In this document: positions 1 through 12,069 of the stretch, in pieces
Position numbering within the stretch: position 1 is the stretch's first letter
Layout: each line of letters opens with the position of its first letter
Assembly (NCBI GenBank): GCA_026545765.1
Contig: CM048840.1
Span: forward strand, 29,082,765 to 29,146,764
Length of the DNA: 64,000 nt
Source of the DNA: Plantago major
Lineage: Eukaryota > Streptophyta > Magnoliopsida > Lamiales > Plantaginaceae
Direction of reading: 5' to 3'
Translations under genes and position numbers: made by a program
The notes under the pieces: generated by a model
What the model was told of the DNA's origin: nothing
Databases searched by the model: none
What the model saw: the letters and a program-made list of their open reading frames with translations, nothing else

Positions 1-2562
1 GTCCAACATGAGATAGTGATTGTCCCTGACTCTTGTTTATTGTCATGACATAGCAAACTGAAATAGGAAATTGTCTCCGCTGGAATCTAATAGGAAACTT
101 AGTAAGATTGGAAGGTGTGAGTACCATTCGAGGTATGAAAACCTTCTTTCCAGTATTCTTTCAATGTATAGTCTTTGCCTCTAGAACATGTTTGCCAATT
201 GCAGTGACAATCAATCTAGTTCCGTTACACATCTCGGCGGATTGGTCAATGTTCCTGAGGAGCATAATAGGAGTGCCGATCTTCAATTGAATTATGTGGG
301 TTACTATTCCAGACGCCTTAATAGTGTTTAGGAACTCAACGGAGTAAACATCTTCTCTATTTACGATATCATCTTCATAAGGACAAATGGCATATGAAGT
401 CCTGACCTCGGTGGCATCTCCAGGTAAAATGGACATTATAGAATAGCTCTATCTTGGAAGTACCTCCCATCACCGACATAGGATAATCAGCTTGGAATGT
501 ACTCTTAACGATCGCATCAATTGGTTCAGCAGTAGAATGGATCAAAATGTCTTCAGGTAATTTGAATTCTACCTCACCATCATTATCACCACCAACTTCA
601 CCATCTCCAACTTTCAACAACGACTAAGCAAACTCTTTGATTGTCTCATTCTCAGATGGTGACTGCTAGACTAATTACGAATAACATCATTGCAACATAT
701 TAAAATACAAATAATTACTAAATCTTTAAACTACATTAATTTGAATATACGTGAATATTAATATGTAATGTAGAATAATACCTGCAGACGCAGCTCTTTG
801 TAAGTTTAAGTACACAACATGAACCCCAAAGTTTTTTAGATGAGCAGAGAGAGGCGTGGACTATATCGTGCCTACTACCCTTTGGTATAACCGGCAAGAT
901 TTGTCTGAAACCCCACCGAATACGACAACCAATCCACCAAACGACTTGTTCAACTCACTGCCATCAGGCGCTGTCACTATCATTTAAGATGCGATCAAGG
1001 GTCTCAAAACAAAACCTATTGGTCATGGGAGGTTCATCCCAAATGATCAACTTGGTATTTTTCAACAGTCATGTTAATTCGCTTACAGGTGCAATTCTAC
1101 TACAAACGGTAGTCGCGTCGATCTGCAATGGAATACTGAATCTAGAATGGGTTGTGCGACCACTTGGAAGAAGAAGAGAAGCTATGCCACTCGATGCAAC
1201 TGGTAGAACAATGTCACGTCTACCACGTAACGCAGAACATAATGTATTTCATAAGAATGTTTTTCCGGTACTACCATAACCGTATAGGAAAAAAAAACTC
1301 CACCATTACCAGAAATCGACGACATCCATAATAGTATGGTATACAGACCTTTGCTCATCAGTGAGACATGGATATAAACGATTGTGCTGCTTAATCATCT
1401 CATCAACATCATACGATATTTCTTCAACAATCATTATTCATACCATTATTAATTACTGCATTTTCTGGCATGGGCATACATTCAATACCACTCAAGCTAA
1501 ATCCATTCCTTGAGAGTAAACCTTCTATCTCAGCAATAGTGAAATTCTTCAACTATTCTTCACTAAGCTCCAGCTCTACATTGAAACAATGAGGAATAAT
1601 GTTTAAGTATAATGGATGGTAAACAATCAATAATCCGATAGACATATTAAAATGAATAAATAAATCAATTTCATACTAGGGTTTTTCAATTTCCTTCGCA
1701 TAATGTATTGGGATGTCGTCCGATAGATACTCCCATGAGCTCTCCCATACATGCAGGGGCCTTGACATACTATCAGACTGAAGAAGAAGAATAGAGAACA
1801 AATGTCAAAGGAAACGTCCAGATCCCCAAAAGTTGGCTTCCTTTATAGCATAAATGCACTCCTTGTCGTCGTCGAGCAAACCCAAAGCAAAACATGCATC
1901 GCGGTAAGTTGGATGAACAACACCATCCACCTTCCACAAATCCTCAAAGCAAGTCGCACCCCTAATATGATTCAACATTATCCTCATGTAATAAAGAAGA
2001 CCAGTCTTAATTGGGACGTGGTAAATTCGACAGGCTTTGTTGTTGAATTGCTTATATCTCTCCAAACCTTCAGTCTAGGATCCCACACGTAATATTTAGG
2101 GAACTCAGCATACAGATACTTACGTGCCTCCGGATGATGTTTGTTGAACTCCATCCACTTTAGGAACTTTGTCTCAGAAACTTTATGTTTCTCCAGCAGG
2201 TCAGTGATCAAGTCCCCATCCTTAAATGTCACCGACTGTTCCCCCTCCATATGAAAGGATAAACGCTCGATCGGTGGGTCTCTATAATGAATATCATATC
2301 CCATTATACGCTAGACAACTTCACATGCAGATACATACCGACAATAAACATAATCCTTCACCTCATTATCCACATTTATTTTTGCACATATCCTATCCAC
2401 CCATTTGTTTATGTACTTGAAGAGATATTTTATTGAATTGGTCTTATTGCACCATTCAACATTAATGTGTGCCTGGTACTTCATCAATAGAAAAGCATTA
2501 TGATGCAATAAACATGGTAGGTTCCGAACAACCTCTGGGTATGTGTCCCCCCGCACCCACAC
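1..2562 (-). pseudogene. Decayed Helitron Rep/helicase (PIF1-like helicase)
   Basis: Read on the minus strand, broken frames match the plant Helitron helicase in the expected order. From 2562 to about 1805 there is the segment upstream of the helicase (MKYQAHINVEWCN, then GVVHPTYRDACFALGLLDDD). A Walker A-like GSTGKTFL is near 1277-1258, Walker B IIWDEPP near 1050-1027, FRQILPVIPKG near 915-883, LKIGTPIMLLRNIDQSAEMCNGTRLIV at 290-210 in pieces, and the late motif [15 protein letters not shown] at 52-2. Stops and frameshifts interrupt it: a stop just after Walker A and a shift inside the GGDFRQ motif. An AT-rich stretch at about 661-785 looks like an intron or insertion. The Rep nuclease end is absent and the helicase end is cut by the window edge. 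This is a dead element, not a host PIF1 gene. Confidence 0.9.
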
Positions 2563-4158
2563 ACATATACAAAAATCAATATTTTACAAACATAATTTCA
2601 CATGTTACGGTGATTTTTTTTTTTTTTGCACCCACACCCCCATAATACCAAACCCCTCGAAAAATGGGCTTCTTACTAACTTAAACCATAAAATATCAGT
2701 TCGGGTCTTGTTACAAAGGTATGTAATGGGTTAGAGTATATGTCCAATCTAGATCTCAATATCATTATTATGAATGGTTTCAATTCGGGTTGGATATAAT
2801 CTGACCCGTTTGAAAGTAAAACGACGGAATGCCAGTAGTAAGATATAGGCTGCATGAGCTCAACAGTGTCCCTGAATCATTTTAATTTTTTTATCAAGTA
2901 TTGTAGAGAGATAAAGATGAAAATAAATAAAATTATATATGGAGTCAACTTACTAAATACTAACCGTTATATGGGGTATTGTATATGCAAGGTGTATATG
3001 TTTCTTAAGATTAGACTTTAGCAATATATGAAAAATAGGGCCTGGTTTAGTTATATTGTACCAAAATAAAAAAATTGATATAAAAAATGTGTTTGGTTCA
3101 CTTGGTTAGTTTTGTGAAAATTTTCAAATGTATTAACAAAATAAAGATAAACAATATCACTTCCAATATATGATTGTTAATCTGAAAAATGAAATGATAT
3201 ATATGTAAAAAATTGAAGTAGAACAGTAAAATCGTTTTAATTTTTTTTGGACATAACTTTTATATTTTTTGTATTTTTTAGTGGTTATTAATAACAAAAA
3301 AATTACCGTTTAAAACAAAAAAAAAATGTTTGTTTTGTCATATTTTATTATGTTTTAAATATTCAGTTAAAAAAAAGTGTTGAGTGTGCATATGAAAAGT
3401 TGCTTCATCTCAGCCTCCACACGAAATAGAAATGGTCTATCGTTTTGGGTAATATAACCACCCCGTAAAAATAGGAGTAACTAATATAACGCTGCAATAA
3501 TATAACTTCAAAAATTTTAACTTCCCTAAATAGTGATTCACCTATATACTTATCTTTAATCGAACTTTGGCTTTGTATGCGCTTAGTTAATTATTCATAT
3601 AACTTGTCGATTTCACCTATATACTTATCTTTAATTGAACTTTGGCTTTGTATGCGCCTAGTTAATTATTCATATAACTTGTTGATTTTGACATCAATTT
3701 AATTAGAAAAAATTATTAGGCCTTTGTCTAGTTAAAAGCTTGCAATTAACTATGCTTAATACTATCATTTAAGTACTTCTATTAACTTGTTGATTTCGTT
3801 TATAGAATAAAGATACTTCCATTCTATACTCAAAAGAAAACACCAACGTACAAAATCTTAATAAAAAAAATGACATGGCCAATCTACCAACTAACATCGT
3901 CATAAGAACATGCAATTGATAATCTATTTTCTAAAATATTAATCTCACGTTTAACCTGACAAAACATCATTGAACAAAATTATCCATCAAATGCGTTAAT
4001 TTCTTTGAAAATGTGAAACAAAGGGCTAAAGCTAAAAGATACAAACTTAAGAGATTTAATCACAAAAATACATTTGCAATTTTTATCCGTCCCACATAAT
4101 TTCTTTCATTACTAAAAAAGGAAGCTACACCACATCCAACAAATAATAAACAACAGAT
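2563..4158. other. AT-rich intergenic DNA without a recognisable gene
   Basis: No coding region longer than about 60 codons looks genuine. The first 60 bases (near 2575-2600) share a 25-base stretch, in inverted orientation, with sequence near 63282-63306. A 75-bp tandem duplication lies at 3538-3687. Short A/T homopolymers are common. Confidence 0.6.
3538..3687. repeat. Tandem duplication, period 75 bp
   Basis: Two adjacent near-identical units each begin ttcacctatatacttatctt. They differ at only a few positions and have a period of 75 bases. It is non-coding and looks like a recent local duplication. Confidence 0.85.
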
Positions 4159-5124
4159 AATTACAAAACCCACCCCTCGAAGAAGGCCATTTTGTATATT
4201 CATACCCGCTGTTTGATCAATTACAAAAACCTCCCTTACGTTTTCAAATTAATTACATATAAAACCAAAAGTTAAAGATTCCCTATTTTTATTTTATTTT
4301 ACCATTATCTTTATTTTCCTTTTCTATTTTATCATTTCATTTTAATCATTCAAATTAATTATTTCTCCAATTCACATTTTAAACCCTTAATTTTCCTTCT
4401 TCTCCAAAATTTCTCCTTCTTCTCCAAAACACCTCACTTCTAATTCCACCACCATCCCCTCCACGGCTCCACCATTCTTCACTACCACCACGAACAACCA
4501 CCATGGAATCTTCACCTCCAGTTGTCCCCCACCAATTTGAGTTTCAATGGAAGCTCGGAAGCTCCGTCCAAGCTCCATGGAAGCTTGAGTTGAGCTTCAA
4601 TTCGAACTTCCATGGAAGCCCAATTCGAGCTTCCTACATCTTCTTCTTCTTCTTTTTTTTTTTTATTTCATAAAAATGGAAGCTCTGTTCGGGGCTGGAA
4701 GCTCCATGGAAGCTGGATCGCTTGCATGGAAGATGGAAGTTCTGGCTGGAGCTCCGGTCCGTTGACCGGAGCTCCGGTCAATTTCTTTTTTTTTTCTTGC
4801 TAAATAATTAAACAGGGAGTTTGGTTGAATTTTAGAATTATTTGATGGTTGATTTTCAAATATGTTGTTAGATGATAATATGAGTAAAATTTTGAATTGG
4901 GTATATTTTATATAATTTCAAACATAAGGGACCCTACTGTAATAAAACATACAATTATAATTTTATTTTTCTATTAAGTTTTGTTTTACAATTTATTTTA
5001 TCTTTTCTTTTTTCTGAAAAATGAAACTTTAATGTTGGTCAACGATTTTGGGTGTAAATGTAGTTGTTCAAACAGTGGGTATGAATCTGTAATTGGAGCA
5101 TAATGCAGGGGTCTATATGTAATT
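4159..5124. mobile_element. Fold-back (MITE-like) element of about 1 kb
   Basis: The left end (about 4159-4260) and right end (about 5040-5124) are imperfect inverted repeats. The left end has attcatacccgctgtttgat; the reverse complement of the right end has attcatacccactgtttgaa. Both ends carry an aattaca terminus. The core is CT-rich and then rich in AGCTCC. A related but incomplete end occurs at about 42366-42420. There is no transposase ORF, so this is non-autonomous. The exact termini and a target-site duplication were not resolved by eye. Confidence 0.5.
4546..4781. repeat. Degenerate short repeat rich in GGAAGCTCC / GGAGCTCCGG
   Basis: The motif (a/g)GCTCC or gGAAGCT recurs many times, often as the palindrome GGAGCTCC. 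Examples are aagctccatggaagct and gaccggagctccggtcaa. Spacing is irregular, mostly about 12-20 bases. Similar motifs fill 63780-64000 at the other end of the window. It sits in the core of the 4159-5124 fold-back element. Confidence 0.7.
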
Positions 5125-5132
5125 GTCCCGTA

Positions 5133-5282
5133 ATAAACAATATCAACTTTACATTAAAATCACACATTTTGCCACTAAAATTACAGTTTTTCCCACATTT
5201 TCTATATTCTATCATTACTTTTACTTTTTGTGTAAAACTGCATGTCAAACCTAATGTATGAAGTTCTCCGGGACAGAGGGAG
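5133..5282 (-). mobile_element. Truncated Stowaway-like MITE
   Basis: The right end, aatgtatgaagttctccggg then acagagggag followed by TA, is a Stowaway-type terminus. The body (tttgccactaaaattaca, ttctatattctatc) matches the reverse complement of the complete MITE at 13528-13795. The other terminal repeat is missing, probably lost or replaced by the neighbouring fold-back element. Confidence 0.7.
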
Positions 5283-5481
5283 TACAACTTTCTGCAATAT
5301 CATTTTATTCACCATCTCACACTTCTTATATCCGGAGCCATTTTCTTCAATATCCTATGGCCATCAATGCTCCCGCCTCTAGAGTCTTTCACTTGATACC
5401 AACAAACATGCCTTTTCACCTTCTCATTAGTAGCATAGTCGACTAACTTATAAGAATCTTTTAATCAACTCTCGATTAGCT

Positions 5482-5640
5482 TCAGAGTTTTTCAAATGAA
5501 GCATTGTCCTGAAAATCTGGTAACACAAACTCGTGCTTCTCTTCAATGCACTTGTCGATCGCGTGAGAGATTGATCCACCTTTATCCTTTAACGCCATTA
5601 TTAATAGAAAGGCCTCAAGGTGTTTATTCGGATTCTTCAT
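5482..5640 (-). pseudogene. Unrecognised decayed coding remnant
   Basis: A minus-strand open frame of 52 codons (MKNPNKHLEAFLLIMALKD..., ending ...DFQDNASFEKL) has protein-like composition and is preceded in frame by EDLHVKVI. Further downstream, at about 5450-5300, another minus frame reads VDYATNEKVKRHVCWYQVKD and then GGSIDGHRILKKM before stops. Together they look like exons of one decayed gene. I do not recognise the family. Nearby transposon debris makes a transposon origin possible. Confidence 0.35.
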
Positions 5641-6149
5641 GATGACCTTGACATGTAAATCTTCCTATCTTAACCTGTAAAATGAACATCTTATGTTCAT
5701 TATATGCAATTTCTAAATTACGTCTTTGAAATCTATTTGTGCGTGTAAGTAACATGGGAACATATGGAGCTCTTGTTTACTATTGAATGTCCTAAACCAA
5801 ATCCAACATCATATATCACCCTTTTCTTTTGACGAATTAAATGAGCAATATTTGCTTGATGAAGTTAGCTTCTTGTTGATATTATGGAGGTTCATTCCTA
5901 AAGATTAAGCAAAGACTATGGCTTTTGCCTTTTTGTAGCAGGAGACACAATTGAAACTGATTTTGCTGGTCGAATTCTCGGAAGATCACCTGGCAATACA
6001 TATGAGGGTAATGAGATTTTTTTTTATCAAGATATGGAGAATGTAATCCAAGAGATCCCACTATCCAAGTAATCGATATATGAAAAAAGAAAAGTAGTGA
6101 GAAGACACCTCCAGTATGATCTGTGTGTGTTCTTTTATTCATTCCAAAA

Positions 6150-6585
6150 GTGTACTTGAACAAAGTTACACGATAATAGCATACACATATGCAAAGCAGC
6201 TAATCTAAAAGAGTTACAATTGAAATCATAAGCCAACCTATGAGCCTAATCATTCGCTTCGCTTCCAACTTAACAGATTTGAATTTGAAGGGTTTCACAG
6301 AGCAACTTCTTCTTGCGCAGGAGAAACTCTAGGCTAATAAAACATTGTCTCAACATTTTGATGTCATCAATGAAAATATCAGCTTCTGATAAAAAAATCT
6401 TGACATGTTCATAGTGCCCCTACAATGTTTCCACAATCTCCGTCAATGATAACATGAAACCACTGGAGATCCCTAGCCAATTCAACCGCTAATCTTCTTC
6501 CAATGTAAAACCACACCATTACGATCTCTAGCTACTGCATCCAGCCCTCCGAACCTATTCATATGTGCTCTGATACCATATAAAG
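6150..6585 (-). pseudogene. Decayed RNase H-like (RVT_3-type) segment
   Basis: Minus-strand frames carry AVARDRNGVVL, ELARDLQWFHVIIDGDCGNI and then EAN-AHRLAYDFNCN. This is the order of motifs in plant RNase H (RVT_3) domains found in LINEs and in stand-alone genes. Several stops and shifts separate the blocks. A TGGTATCAGAGC sequence, identical to the usual copia primer-binding site, lies just upstream at about 6583-6572. It is not accompanied by recognisable copia genes. Confidence 0.5.
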
Positions 6586-7200
6586 TAATGTAGTGAGTAT
6601 TTAATTCACCACAAATGGGCTGGGTGACTGATTTCTACCGATATATATAGTTGAAGAGATTACATTAATGAATACATTATAATCCTAACTAAGTTAGCTA
6701 GTCAAAAGGGATGTAACAAAAAATAGTTTACACAACAATATTATCTATTCTCCAAGAAATCAGTTTGGTGCAGCTTTCAATTTGAATAATTCAGTTTCTA
6801 ACAAAATATTATTGTTACTCCATGAAATATTATTTCCCCGACTTTTCTTATATATTAAACTGATAGTAGGCTGTAGAAATAAGATAATTAGTAAGCATTA
6901 ATTTGAGAAGATTTCATTGGAATATTCTTGCCAACATTAAGCGAACAGAGTATATAGTTTCCAAATAAATTGGAGTATTATGATTTAATTGACTAAAAAT
7001 AGATAAATTGTTCAAAACATGATGTTTATGAAATTATGACAATTAAGATTACAAAATCACTATTAATAGTTAATACAAATACGTTTGACTCCTTTTCAAT
7101 AATAAGGCTCATTTATAATTGAATTGTTTTTGGCTTCAAAATGCCACATAAGATTTTTGCTTATGTGACATATGTTTTCTTCCATTTACATCATCAATTT

Positions 7201-7201
7201 T

Positions 7202-7258
<57 letters not shown>
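7201..7258. repeat. (AT)n microsatellite
   Basis: About 29 AT dinucleotides in a row. It immediately precedes the 85-bp tandem duplication. Confidence 0.95.
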
Positions 7259-7261
<3 letters not shown>

Positions 7262-7416
7262 TTAACATTGGAGCTGACCCTAAAAAATCCACAAAATAAC
7301 ATCTCAATTCTCAACCAGACTTCTTCAATTCGTATATATATATAGATTAACATTGGAGCTGACCCTAAAAAATCCACAAAATAACATCTCAATTCTCAAC
7401 CAGACTTCTTCAATTC
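7247..7416. repeat. Tandem duplication, period 85 bp
   Basis: Two identical-looking copies begin agattaacattggagctgac and end cagacttcttcaattc. They are separated by 85 bases, and the second copy carries a short (TA)n arm copied from the microsatellite. Slippage or unequal crossing-over at the AT tract is the likely cause. Confidence 0.9.
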
Positions 7417-8354
7417 CCAATTACGCTGTGCCCTAATTTAGACTTAGACATCCAAATTGATTTATCGTTTCTGATCAGTAACAATAAGAAACAACTGATC
7501 GATCCCGCTAAGCGGAACAGAACAAATCAAACGTATTTTTAAATTCATGTGAAATCGCAGGGAAGCTTTTCTACAATGGAGAAATTAAGCTACTATTGTC
7601 CTGAAGCTCTTCAGAAACCAATTAAGGAGGTATTAATTGTTGGGTTCATATCACATGAGAATATTGCTCTAGTTATTGTTTGCTTTGTTTACTGTTGAAA
7701 ATCATGATTACTGGTACTATTTGTAGTTTGTATGATTTTTTTCTTTTAATCTCCTTGACAAAATTTCATTTCAGAGTTTCCGATTTTCTCAAGCATATTA
7801 GTCGTTGCAATTTGCCTTGGTTATGTATGAGACAGTGGATTTTATCTATCTCACACTGACTAGCAATTCTTTATACTCGCGATTTGAATGGGATTTCTTA
7901 ATAAAGAGAAATTACCGTATGAGCGAAGGTGTATAATTTCTGAGGAGGGACAGGGGTGATGAAACAGGCAAGTTTTGAGAGGGAGGAGTATGCATGACAT
8001 AGTGTTTGGTCTACATGTTTATTGAAATCAAGTGGGGCTTTTATTGGTTGCATACCTTCTTTAGGTAGAACTAGAAGCTTAGATGCAGATTAGAAAATAT
8101 GGATTGAATTACCCTCAACTTGGAAGCATGTCTTGGTTAACATCCTTTTGATTATCCATTATTTCAGCCAATAAAGATTGAAAACATTACCTGCATTACA
8201 TTCCTATATATTGATAAGTTTAAGTAAGTTCCACTATAGATATTGTTTCGGACTTTCTGGTGACAAAATCTGTACTTAAATTGCTAATAGAATGTAAATT
8301 TTCTGGTACTTATTCAGTTGCATAAGCACTGTTATACATATAGTGGTCAAGGCT
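7417..8354. other. Intergenic DNA downstream of the first receptor kinase gene
   Basis: This is the 3' flank of the minus-strand kinase gene that ends at 8355. I saw no convincing gene. A very short exon-like ORF at 7576-7629 (starting MEKLSYYCPEALQ and ending at a GT) is not supported by anything downstream. Confidence 0.5.
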
Positions 8355-11300
8355 CTATGTTAACCTTGTCCTACTAGTTCCAGTACACTTCTTTAGTTCA
8401 GCTCTAATTTTCTTTAGCTGTACTGCAACGCCTCTCATATCACTTCTATCATCTGGTAACTCTTCCAAGCACAGAAAAGCAACATGAATGATCGACACGA
8501 GTATGTCTTCAATGCGTTGCTGCTTCTTATTAATCGGGGCAGGGCTGCCTTCTTTGAGAGGATTAGTATCAGAAAACAAGTTGGAATCCAGAACCTCTGT
8601 CAATGCATCGGGATATTCTTTATACACCCATCGATGCAAACTCAAGTCTTCTATAAACATATCATCTGTTGGTCTCTTCCCTGTGAATGTCTCGAGCAAC
8701 AAAATGCCAAAACTGTAAACATCACTCTTTGTGGATGTGTGGCCATCTGTTCCATATTCTGTAGAAAGAAATTCTCAGTTTGGAAAATATTCAAACTGCT
8801 ATTCTGAATGCATACAGTTTAAGCAATAAATTCTAGTAAGTAGAGTTCTTAATCTCTTTCGACTGCAAACACATGCAAAATCCTTTAAAAAAATTACATT
8901 TTCACTTTTATTTATGTAGTCTCTGGGGTTTTCATCTCTTAAGTTATAGGTGGTCAGACTAATTGCATTGAACCTTTTAATAGTTTGTTTCACTTATCCA
9001 TTTGTTCGATTCCTATAACTTGAGCATAAATTAATAGCTTAAATAACACATTAATCTATGCGTAATCTTACGGGTGTTATTGTTACAGGTTTGAAGTTCT
9101 TGTCATGATTAGCAAATAAAATGCATTACTGTATATGAAGAGGTACCAGATACCATACCTGGAGCCATGTAACCGATTGTCCCCAGAGTCTTTGTTTGGA
9201 TGAATTCTTGGTCTTGAGCTAAGGTCTTGGAGATCCCAAAATCTGCAACATGAGCCGTCATATCCTTGTCTAGAAGTACATTAGCTGGCTTTAGATCACA
9301 GTGCACAATTGGTACCATGTACTCATGGTGAAGGTACTCCATTGCCAAAGCTACATCAATCAAGATATCCAGTCTTTGTCCCAGGCTCAAGGAAGTTGTC
9401 TGCGAATGCAACCATTTATCAAGGCTACCATTGGGCATAAACTCCAGTACCATGGCCTTGAACTCCAGATTTGTGCATGTGGAGATTATTTTGACAAGGT
9501 TTCTGTGTCGAACCTCACTTAAAACGCCGCATTCTACGTCAAAGTTTTTGAGAGCCTTTGCATACTGTGTATTGAAAACTTTGATGGCTGCAAGAGTTCC
9601 GTCAGAAAGCTCACCCTTATAAACCATACCGGAACTCCCTTCTCCTACAAGATTTGTCGCACTAAAACTTTCTGTTGCTCGTACAAGTTCGTGATAAGTG
9701 ATGATCTGATGCGCCTCTGGAGAAGAAACTGTTTCAGTTGCGTTTCTAGATTTTCCTTTCGAAAATTTTATCCACAAAAGAATCATTGTGACGACTAACA
9801 TAGCTGTTGCAGCTATCGGAACTGTTATCTTGAGAATAAGGGACCTTCTTTGCTTTCTTTGTCCAAAGGCTTGAGGTGTGCACACCGGAAAATTCAAGTT
9901 AGGAGCTCCGCATAAGTTTGGATTTCCCATCAAACTTTGAAAGGTGATATTTGAAAACACTCCTGTGTTTGGGATTTCTCCTTGTAACCTGTTGAAAGAA
10001 AGATTGAGATACTGCAGATCTCGAAGTGAACCAAGGGATTCAGGAATGTCCCCAGTGAGGCTGTTTGATGACAGGTCTATAGACTCAATGACTATTAGAT
10101 TGCTCAATGAACTTGGTATTTGACCTTGGAATTCATTTCGCGACATATCAAGTGTCAGCAAGTTCTGAAGGGAGCCTATGGAATTGGGGATTTCACCAGA
10201 GAAATTGTTCGAAGAGAGGTCCATGACATAGACTGCCGTTAACCCTCCAACTTCAACTGGTATGTAGCCATGAAGCAGGTTTCTGGAAAAGTTGAATCCT
10301 TGAATCTTGTCCAAATTCCAAAAACCCAAGGGTACAGTGGAATTCAGTTTATTAGCTGCCAGAGAAACTTCTCTCAGCTCAGTTAGGTTCTGAATACATG
10401 TTGGTATTGATCCTGAAAAACTATTTTCTCCAAGATCGAGAGTCCCCAAGACCTGTATGCTGCAGAACGCGGTAGGAATAGAGCCTTCCAGTTTGTTCCC
10501 TGATAAGGATATCCTTTCTAAATTTTGTAGGCTGGAAAATGACGAGGGTACTTCTCCTTGCAGATTATTTCCAAACAGAGCCAGGAAATTTAAGCTACTC
10601 AAGTTTCCAAACCCATATGGAATGCGACCCTTAAGCTCACAAGACATTGCGATGAAGAAAATGAGATTGGTCGACAAATTGCCTACAGACTCTGGTATGA
10701 TAGCGTTGAGTGGGTTAGCATCAAAGATCAAATACTGCAGATCTCTGCAGTTAGCCAATGAATTTAAAAATTCAAGATGGGTGGAATCCGGATTGTTAGT
10801 TAACTGATTGTTTTGCAGGTTAAGATAAACTAGGTTTACCAGGTTCCCAAGCATCATTGGAACAGGTCCGCTGAAGTTATTGTGTGAAACTTCCATGCGC
10901 AAGAGATTTGTGGCATTAGATATCGAAGAGGGAATAGGTCCAGTGAACTGGTTGTGTGATATGAGAAGATGTTGAAGATTGGGAAGCCAGTTACCAAGAT
11001 CATGGGGAAGATCTCCACTTAGGTAATTTCTTCTCGTAGTTAGGACTCGAAGTGATGTAATATTAAAGAGCCCATGCGGGATGGTACCAGAGATTAGATT
11101 ATTCTCAAAAGCGAAACCCTGCAACCTGAGCAGCCTACCAAAATCATTTGGTATCTCCCCGTGCAGATCATTATCACTCAAGTACAGATTAGTTAGCATC
11201 GAGGCATTAGATAGAAATGCTGGGATTTTGCCTGTTATCCGATTACTATCTAACAAAAAAAATTCAAGATTTGGCATTCCCAATCCTAGATTCTCTGGCA

Positions 11301-12069
11301 GTTGTCCAGATAACTCATTCATGTAAAGATCTACAACTTGCAACGTTGAGATGTTGAAGATTGATAGAGGTATTGAGCCAGTAAGATTGTTACCTGAGAC
11401 CCTGAGAAATGAAAGTCCACTTAGCCTTCCAAGCTCCGATGGAATCGCACCCTCCAAGTCATTCTCGTGCAGGTAAAAGTACTCTAATCTTGAAAAATTA
11501 CCAAACGAAGCGGGGATGTTGCCAGTAAGATTGTTGTTGTGAAGGGCCAAGTGATGGAGGTTGCTTAATGAGCCAAGCTCCTGAGGGATTGTTCCTACAA
11601 AGTAGTTATTTGACAAATCCAGGCCCAGGAGCCTCTGGGACCTGCTCAAGTTTACAGGAATGCCGCCCTGGAGAGAATTTCGTGATACGTTAAGAATCCT
11701 GAGTCGTTGCAAGGATCCCAATTCACTTGGCAGAATTCCTCCCAATCCATTTCTATTGAGATTAAGCTCCACAAGGCGAGTCATATTGCTGATTTGTGGT
11801 GATATCTCGCCTCCAAGGCCCAATCCAGAGAGATGTAGCCTTGTCACCCTCTGGTTCCTGCATGAAACACCAAACCAAGTGCAGTAATGAGTGTTGGAGG
11901 TCCAATTCGTGGACAGTATGTTATCGGTTCCAAGCACAAGTTGGGATCTGAAGGCCATCAGAGCTGCATAGTCGGTTGCATTGTTTCCGACAGCTGAACA
12001 AGAGGCAAAACAGAAAAGCAATAACACGAAAGCACAAGCAGTGGAGCTGAAGGAGGTTAGTTTGAACAT
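8355..12069 (-). CDS. LRR receptor-like kinase, subfamily XII (EFR/Xa21-like)
   Basis: The gene has two exons, 12069-9159 and 8758-8355, joined by a 400-bp GT-AG intron (9158-8759). The phase fits exactly and gives 1104 residues. The start follows homology: a hydrophobic signal peptide (residues 1 to about 26) precedes an LRR N-cap with CTWFGVSC. About 25 plant-type LRRs follow to about residue 700. One transmembrane helix is at about 745-768, and the kinase begins near 795. Visible kinase motifs are GEGSSG (P-loop), AIKVF, HCDLKPANVLL (about 922) and DFG (about 942). Cys before the catalytic Asp makes it a non-RD kinase, typical of immune receptors. The intron falls inside APE, the conserved position for this subfamily. 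It is expected at the plasma membrane as a pattern-recognition receptor; the ligand is unknown. The gene at 13041-17180 is its tandem duplicate. Confidence 0.93.

Noticed and set aside
1-2562. Functional host PIF1 helicase gene
   Set aside because: Stops, frameshifts and Helitron-specific upstream sequence show that it is a dead transposon.
7576-7629. Exon-like start MEKLSYYCPEALQ followed by a GT donor
   Set aside because: The only acceptor I could find leads to a stop after eight codons, and no homologous protein came to mind.
10457-10807. Plus-strand ORFs across the kinase genes (also 15584-15988 and others)
   Set aside because: They are shadows of the LRR coding sequence on the opposite strand.
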